Positions 41,342-50,300 of a DNA stretch of 53,874 nt are shown piece by piece. The number at the start of each line of letters is the position of its first letter. Within the stretch, counting starts at the first letter, position 1. Both the position numbers and the translations under genes were made by a program. This stretch comes from JAGLQA01 sp023135565 (GTDB lineage Bacteria > Acidobacteriota > Aminicenantia > UBA2199): NCBI GenBank assembly GCA_030639305.1, contig DAOWCY010000017.1:1-53874 (forward strand). Direction: 5' to 3'. Below the pieces are notes generated by a model. It had not been told where the DNA came from and did not search any database. It was given only the letters and a program-made list of their open reading frames with translations.

Positions 41342-44300
41342 ATGTTGGTGAAAAAATTTGAAGAACAAGCAGCCGCACAACCGCACAAAATAGCGGTTCA
41401 TTCCGTTACCGGGACGCTGACCTATGCAGAACTAAATAGCAGCGCCGACCGGGCCGCCCATCTCATCCGCGAAAAAACTCTTAACCGGGAAAGCCAGTGC
41501 ACCGTCGGCCTTTTATTTAGCCATGACCCGCGCATGATAATCGCTATATTGGCCGTATTAAAAACCGGCAATATTTATGTGCCGCTTTCCGCTGATTTTC
41601 CGCACAGCCGGTTGAGTTATATGGCAGCCGACGCCGAAGCCGCCCTGCTGCTCACCGACTCCGTCAATGAAGATACAACCGCGGAAGTGGCCGCGGAAAA
41701 TAACATCGCATATATAAATATAGACACTATCGCAAAAACAGCAGTCCCCGCCGAAAACCCACCCCGCGAAGCACTGACCGGCAAGCTGGCCTATATCCTT
41801 TACACCTCCGGTTCTACCGGCCGGCCCAAAGGGGTGCGGCAAACCCACGAAAACGCCCTGTACTACGTTAACAACTGGATACGCCTCTTTTCTATTACCG
41901 CGGCGGATCAGATGACCATGTTTTCCTCTTTTTGTCATGACGGCTCGGTGCAGGATATCTTTTCCGCCCTGCACAGCGGCGCTTCCCTGCACGTAGTGGA
42001 CGTCCGGGAAAGCCGGTTCGCTTTAGATATAGCCAAATTCGTAATAGACGAGAAAATCACCCTCTGGCATTCCGTACCTTCCCTTTACAACTTTTTTGTC
42101 AACACCCTCACCGGGGCGGAAGATTTTCCATACCTGCGTTTTATTTCGTTGGGCGGCGAAGCCTTAAGAAAATACGATATCCAGGCTTTCCAGCAGTATT
42201 TTCCTTTTTCCCGGTTAGTGAACGTGTACGGGCAGACCGAATCTTCCGTTAGTTCCACCTGGATGATAAACCCGGATGACGCTGTCGATAAAATGATCAT
42301 CGGCAAACCTTTAGACAAAACCGAAATTATTCTCATCGACGAAGCCGGTAAAAAAGTCGATCCTTTAGAAAAAGGCGAGATCATTATAGCCTGTCCCCAT
42401 CTTTCCCCCGGCTACTGGAAAGACGAGGAAACCACGAAAAAAACCTTCCGCCGTCACCCGGAATTGGGCATCCTGTACCGTACCGGGGACTTAGGGCGTT
42501 TGCTGCTGGACGGTTCTATCGAGTTTATCGGCAGGAAGGACAACCAGGTAAAGATCAGGGGGTTCCGGGTAGAGTTAGGGGAAATCGAGAACCGCCTGCT
42601 AAAACACGCCGGCATAGAAGAAGCAGTGGTCACAGCGGTGGAAGACAGCATGTCTTCCGGCGGCAGGGATGTGTTTTTATGCGCTTATATCGTCTGCCGT
42701 CAAAAAGTAGACCCATTGGAATTAAAAGCCTACCTTGCCGGTTTTTTGCCCGCTTACATGATCCCCGTCACTTTTACGGAGATGGAGCGTTTTCCTTTAA
42801 CCGGCAGCGGCAAAGTAGACCGCAGGGCGCTGCCTGCCCCGGAAATCCCCACAGGCAGCGAGTATGCTGCGCCCCGCAGTCCTTTGGAAGAAAAGCTGGC
42901 GGCAATATGGGCGCAAGTATTGGGCGGTAAAGCCGCTGCAGTAGGCATCGATGACGATTTTTTCATTCGCGGCCACTCGTTGAACGCCGTTTCCCTGACC
43001 TCCAGGATACACCGCCTGTTAAATGTCAAAGTTCCACTACAGGAGTTGTTCCGCAGGCCTACTATCAGGAGATTGGCAGCCTACATAAAGGGCGCAGAAG
43101 AAGACAGGTTCGCTGCCATAGCAGCGGCGGAAAAGAGAGAATATTACCCCCTATCCGCAGCCCAGCAGCGTTTTTACATGCTGCAGCAGATATCGCCCCG
43201 GAGCACTGCTTTAAATACGCCCCATGTCTTAAAACTGGAAGACGGCGTAAACAAAGAAAAACTGGAAGAGGCTTTCAGGCAGTTGATATACAGGCATGAA
43301 AGCTTGAGAACATCTTTTGTCCCGGCAGCAGGAATCCCCGTGCAGGTCATCCACGCGCCCGGGGATATCGAATTCCACATCGAATTTTATAATGCAGGCA
43401 CAATTCAAAACATAGCTGAGCGCTTCATTCGTCCTTTCGATCTAGCCCGGGGGCCGCTGCTGCGCGTGGGCTTGATAAAAACCCGGCCCGGCGAAAACGG
43501 TTCAGCGGCACAGGGCGCCGCCGCCGACATTCTTATGGTGGATTTTCATCATATTATTTCCGACGGTTCGTCGATGCAGATATTGATCCGGGACTTTGAT
43601 TCTTTGTACAAAGGTGAGGAACTGCCGGAACTCAGGCTGCAGTATAGAGACTTTTCCTTATGGCAAAACCACCTGGCTGCATCCGGGGAGTGGCAGGAAC
43701 ATGAACGGTACTGGCTGCAAAAACTGTCGGGCAAACTGCCTGTACTGCGCCTGCCCACAGATTTCCCCCGGCCCGGGGAGCCGAGCCTGGAAGGGGATAC
43801 CTTTGATTTTACCCTAAATAAAGAATTGACCCGGGAACTAAACCGCCTGCGGCGGCAGACAGGAACAACTTTATATATGGTGCTTTTAGCAGCTTTAAAT
43901 GTGCTGCTGTCCAGGTATACCGGCCAGACCGACATCATTATCGGTTCTCCCAGCGCAGGCCGGAACCACGCCGACTTAGAAATCATCATCGGCCTGCTTA
44001 TCGGTTCGCTGATGATGCGCAGCTTCCCTCAAAAAGATAAAACCTTTGCCGAATTTCTGCAGGAAGTCAAACAGACCACCTTAGAAGCTTATGAACACCA
44101 GGTTTACCCTTTCGAAGAACTACTTAAAAAAATCGATTTCGAAGTAGAACCGGGGCGCAGCCCTGCCGCCGATATCGCGTTAATCGTCCACAATATGGCT
44201 GAATTCCAGGGCAGCCTGGATGGTGATGCCGACAGCGACCTATACGTGCACAAAACATCTAAGCTGGATTTCACCTTAAATGCCATCGAGGTAGGAGAAA

Positions 44301-47300
44301 CCATCCTTTTCAAGCTCGAATACTGCACCCGCCTGTTTAAACGCAGTACAATCCAACGAATGGCGGAACATTTTGTGAATATTCTCAAAGCGGCAGCGCA
44401 AAATCCCGGGGTGTTCATCCCGGAAATCGACCTGTTCACTGCCGCGGAGAAAAAAGCCGTTATCGGCAGCACAGCAGCCATCTACCCTTTAACCCATGCC
44501 CAAAAAAGGATTTACTATACTGAAAGATTATTTCCCGGCAGAAGCTGCAATACCCTGGCGTTTATCGTGCGTTTTAACCGGGAATTGGAAAAGAAACCCT
44601 GGCAGCAGGCGATTAATATTTTACTGCAAAATAACGACGGTTTGCGGCTGCGCGTCGTGGAGTTCGAGACGGACCGCGAACCCTGGCAGTATATTGCGCC
44701 TTACCGCCGGTATGATCCCGGTTCTTTCGATTTTTCCAGCGCTTCTTCCGCCGCTTTCGAAGAGTGGAAAAGGTCTGCAGCCCGGGAACCTTTTTCGTTG
44801 ATCGACAGTGACCTATTTTATTTTGCCTATCTCAAATTTCCCGGCGGGGGAAGCGGTTACTGCATGAAATTTTTTCACTTAGTGAGCGACGGTTGGACCG
44901 TGGATTTCCTGGCCAAAGAGATCGCCTCGATCTATGAGAAATTGGCAAGCGGGCAAGAGGCCGTTTTTAGCGCCAATCCCTCTTATATCGGATACATCGG
45001 GGAAGAGAGACAATACCTGATCTCCGACCGACTGCAGGAAGACCGGCGCTTCTGGCACGAGTACCTATCGCCCCTGCCTCCTGAGGCGCGCATATGGTGG
45101 AATAAAGGGCAGCCGGGAGATGTAAAAGCCGCGGTAAAGCTGCTTCCCCTGCCCGGTGAACTGCGCAGCAGCCTCCACAGTTACTGCAAAACGCATAAAA
45201 CCTCGCTTTACAAACTTTTTTTAAGCGCCCTCGCTATTTATATAAGCAGGGTCAGCCGCCTCGACGATATCGTTATCGGCAGCGCCGCTCATAATCGCAG
45301 CAAAAGCCGGGCTAAAACAGCCGGCATGTTTGTCAGCACCTTTCCCATCAGGATAAACGTCGATTTTTCGCTGTCCTTCGCTGCTTATGTGCAGGAAGTG
45401 GGCAAACAGGTGAATCACATCGTGAAGAACCACGGGCAGTATCCTTTCGACCGGCTGGCCGCTGAATTGAAAGAGAAAACCGGGGTGGATGCCGGTTACC
45501 TGCTTAATATCAACCTCATCGGCCACCCGGATATAAAGGAAGCCGGGTTCGGGATCGAGCATATTTTCCCCGGCGCTGAACCCACCCTGCTGGCCATCCA
45601 TATTAATCCCTGCAATAGGGATATCCAGGGTCTATTGGAGTTGGAATGGGACTATCGGCAGGAGATTTTTTCGCCCCGGGAAATCGAAATGATGCATCGC
45701 AGTGTCACTCATATCCTGGCCGCTGCCCTCAGCCGGCCCGAAAAGAAACTGGCGGAAATCGAAATCTGCGCTGCAAAAGAGAAAGAAAAGATACTTTATA
45801 CTTTTAATAAAGCCGTTCCGGACCGTGCTGCCGGCAGGGACAAAACCCTGCACCGGTTATTTTCGCAGCAGGCGGAAAGAACGCCCCACAGTACAGCGCT
45901 TACGGGGACCGGTTTATCGAAATTCCGGCAAATATCCGTAACCTACCGGGTTTTGCAGCGGCAGGCCGGGCAACTAGCTCTCTTGTTGAGGGAAAGAGGC
46001 TTAAAACCCGGCGACATTGCCGCCATAAAGCTCGAGCGTTCGATAGAAGTGATTACTTTTACCCTGGCCATATTAGAAGCAGGCGGCGCTTACCTGCCCA
46101 TCGATCCCGCCTTCCCGGCAGAGAGGCAGAGCTATATGCTGCGGGACAGCCGGGCCGAAATACTGCTCACCGATGAAGATCGAGAGGCAGTAAGCGAAAA
46201 CGGGTTACCGCTTATCGTTGTAAACAGCGACCCGGATGTGGCTCGCATCTTCAGGGGACAGGAAAACCCGCCGCCTTCGCCCCGGGCTGCCGCCGCGAAA
46301 AAAAGTCGTGCCGGTCTATCTTCGCCCCCGGTCAAAGGAAATAGTCTTGCGTATGTGCTCTACACCTCCGGCACCTCCGGCCAGCCCAAAGCCGTGGCTG
46401 TAGAGCATGGTAATGTGGTCTCTTATGTGGCTGCCTTTAACCGGGAATTCCGCCTTGCTCCGAAAGATGTGGTATTGCAGCAGGCATCCTACAGTTTCGA
46501 TGTATTTGTGGAGGAGACCTATCCCGTGCTCTTATCGGGCGGTAGTTTGGCCGTACCGGCGCCGGATGTGATCCGGGACACGCGCCTGCTGTGGGCGTTT
46601 ATCATCACCCGGCGCATCACCCTGATCAGTTGTTCTCCTTTAATGTTAAATGAATTGAACCGGTTCGAAGGTTTCGGTATTCAGCCCCGGCACATTCCCG
46701 TGCACACCTTTATCAGCGGCGGCGATGTATTAAAAAAGGAGCATGTCGATAATTTTCTACCTTTAAGCAGGGTTTACAATACCTACGGGCCGACGGAGAT
46801 CACCGTATGCGCCTCGTACTACCGGTGCCGGGCGGAGGATTCCGCGGCCCCGCCTATCGGCAGCCCCATACTCGATTATGCGGTTTACATACTCGACAAA
46901 TATGACCATTTGCTGCCGGAAGCAGCAGCCGGTGAGTTATGTATCGGCGGGGCCGGGGTTACCCGCGGTTACCTCAATAATCCTGAACTAACGGCGGAAA
47001 AATTTGTGCGGCTGCCTTTTGAACTCGATAGGTCATATAGGTCTAATAAGTCCTATAAGACTTATGCTTCCTCACCCCTCACTCTTTACCGGACTGGAGA
47101 TTTGGCCCGCTGGCTCCCCGACGGTAATATCGAATTTTTAGGCCGCATCGACCGGCAGATCAAAATTCGCGGTTACCGCATCGAATCGGCGGAAATCGAG
47201 AACCGGTTTTTAGAGCATGAAGCAGTAAACGAAGCAGTGGTTTTGTGCCGGGAAACAACAGCAGGTGAAAAACAACTGTACGCTTACATAGCAGTAGACA

Positions 47301-50300
47301 ACAAAAAACAAGCGCCGGGCAGCGGAGAAATAAGAGAATATCTATCCGCTCGATTACCCGCTTATATGGTACCGGCCTTTTTTGTTTTCGTAGATAAGAT
47401 ACCGCTGACACCCCAGGGCAAAGTAGACCGCAGGGCGCTCCTGGCCTATAAAGAACCACACACCCGCTTTTCCCCCGCTCCCGTCCTCCCCGCGGCAGGC
47501 AGTGAAAGTACCCTGGCAGAGGTTTGGAAAAAAGTATTACAATTAGATAATATCGGCAGCCATGATAATTTTTTCGAGATCGGCGGCACTTCCATTACGA
47601 TTTTGCAAGTGCAGAGAGAATTGGAGAAAACGTTAAAAAAAGACATCCCCGTAGTAAAGCTGTTTTCTTATCCCACCATCAGTTCCCTGGCCCGCTGCTT
47701 AGACAACGAAGCAGAAGGAGAAGAAGATTACCCCGGCGGGGAGACACAACTGCCCGGCAAAAATTTCTCCGCCCCGCTCGAACAAACCGCAGGCAAACAG
47801 GCGGCAGTGATCGGCATAAGCGGGGTTTTCCCCGGGGCCGGGGACATTCGCCGGTTCTGGGAAAATCTTAAACAAGGAGTGGAATCGATTACTTTTTTCT
47901 CCAACGAAGAACTGGAGGAAGTGGGCATTAGCCCCGATCTATTTAAAAACCCCGCTTATGTTAAAGCCAGGGGGATCGCCGCCGGAGCCGAATATTTCGA
48001 CTCCTCTTTCTTCGGTTATACGCCCAAAGAAGCGGAAGTGATGGACCCCCAGATGCGCGTATTCCACCAGTGTGTGTGGGCTGCATTGGAAGACGCCGGT
48101 TATAATCCTTTTTCTTATGAGAAGCGCATCGGCCTTTATGCCGGTTCGTCCCCCAATCTCAACTGGGAAAATGTGGTCACCTTTTTCGGGGCAATCAATA
48201 CGTTGAGTGAATTCCAGGCCAGGCTCCTGCGCGGCAAAGATTTTATGTGCACCCGCATATCCTACAAATTAAACCTCAAAGGCCCCAGCTTTAGCCTCCA
48301 GACAGCCTGTTCTACCTCTTTAACAGCCGTTCACCTGGCTGTGCAGGGACTGCTGAACGGCGAGTGCGAAATGGCCTTAGCCGGGGGGGTAAATATACCT
48401 TACCCGCAGAAGAGCGGCTATACCTACCAGGAAGGGATGATTAATTCCCCCGACGGCCACTGCCGCGCTTTCGACGCCGATTCAGCCGGGGTGGTAGGTG
48501 GAAACGGCGCCGGAGTGGTGGTTTTGAAGCGGTACGAAGAGGCCGCAGCGGACGGGGATAATATATATGCCGTTATTAAAGGTTCCGCCATCAATAATGA
48601 CGGCATCCGGAAAGTCGGTTATACTGCCCCCAGTGTCCAGGGGCAGGCAGCAGTGATCCGCGCCGCCCAGGTTAGAGCCGGGATAAAACCGGAAACAATC
48701 ACCTATATCGAAGCTCACGGCACCGGCACGGAATTAGGAGACCCCGTAGAAATAGAAGCCTTGAAAATAGCTTTTAACAGCGCTAAAAGAGGTTTTTGCG
48801 GCATCGGTTCCGTTAAAACCAATATCGGCCATTTAGATGCGGCAGCCGGGATTGCCGGTTTTATAAAAGCCGTATTGGCCCTTAAGCACCGGAAGCTTCC
48901 ACCCAATCTTCATTTTAAAGCCCCCAATCCTAAATTGAGACTGGAAGGTTCGCCTTTTTATGTGGTGGCTGAACCGACAGAATGGAAACTCGACCCCTTA
49001 TCGGCTGCCCACGGCGTGGGCCGCCGGGCCGGGGTGAGTTCATTCGGCATCGGCGGTACTAATGCCCACGTGGTCCTTGAAGAATGGGACGATGCAAACT
49101 ACAAATTACAAAATACAAATAACAAACAAATCACAAATTCCAAATTACAAGCTTCAAACAGCGATCCCCAACCACCGCTTCTTTCCGCTGACGCCCATAC
49201 GTCCGATATGTCCTATTCGTCCGATACATTCCCTTCGTCTCATCGCCTATTGCTATTATCCGCTCAGACACAGCCCGCTTTAGATAAAATGAACGAAAAT
49301 CTCGCCGAATTTCTAAAAGAAAACCCTGCTGTGAATTTAACAGACACGGCCTATACACTGCAAGTAGGCAGGAGATCGATGCCTTTTCGCAGGACGGAAC
49401 TATGCGCCTCGGTTGAAGAAGCGATAGAGAAATTGTCCGGCCCCGGAAAAAAAACGCAGTCTTTTTTCGTCAAAGAAGAAAATCCCCCGGTTTTCTTTGT
49501 TTTCACCGGCATCGGTTCCCAGTATGTGAATATGGGATTGGATTTGTACCGCGGCGAACCCCTGTTCCGCGAAGAAATGGAGCGCTGTTTCGAGATTCTA
49601 AAAAACCTGGGCTTAGATTTAAAAGAGGTACTTTACCCACTCCAGGAAGTAGAAAAGGAGAGCGAAGACCTGATAAATCAAGCTCGATTCATCCAGCCCC
49701 TGCTTTTTATTTTCCAGTATGCCTTAGCTAAATTCTTGATCGCGCTGGGCATCCGGCCCCGGGCCATGATCGGCTACAGCCTGGGAGAGTATACCGCGGC
49801 CTGTATATCCGGTGTTTTTTCCTTAGAAGACGCCTTAAAAATCGTGGTTGAACGGGCAAAATTGATCCAGGGCACGGCCCCCGGAGCTATGTTGAGCGTC
49901 CCCCTGCCCGAAGAAAAGATAAAACCCCTGTTAACCGGGGATATTTCCCTGGCCATCGTGAACGGTCCCTCCTGCGTGGTGGCCGGGCCGAAAGCGGCAG
50001 TGGAAGCATTCGAAGAGAAGATGAAAGCCCGCAGATTGATATGTACGGGTATCAATAATTCTTTTGCCGTGCATTCTGCTTTGATGGAGCCAATCCGCCG
50101 GGAACTTGAAGCTAAACTGAAAGAAACATCATTGGCAGGTCCCCGCATCCCTTACATTTCCGATGTCAGCGGCAATTGGATCAGTGCAGCGCAGGCAGCA
50201 GACCCCGTTTATTGGGGAGAACAGATGTGCGCTTCCGTCAGGTTCTCAGACGGATTAAGCCGACTGTTAAAAGAGGAAAACGCAGTTTTTATCGAAATTG

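Noticed and set aside
43150..44450. C5 as an epimerisation domain
   Set aside because: It has a standard HHIISDG and condensation-type flanks and lacks epimerase-like motifs.
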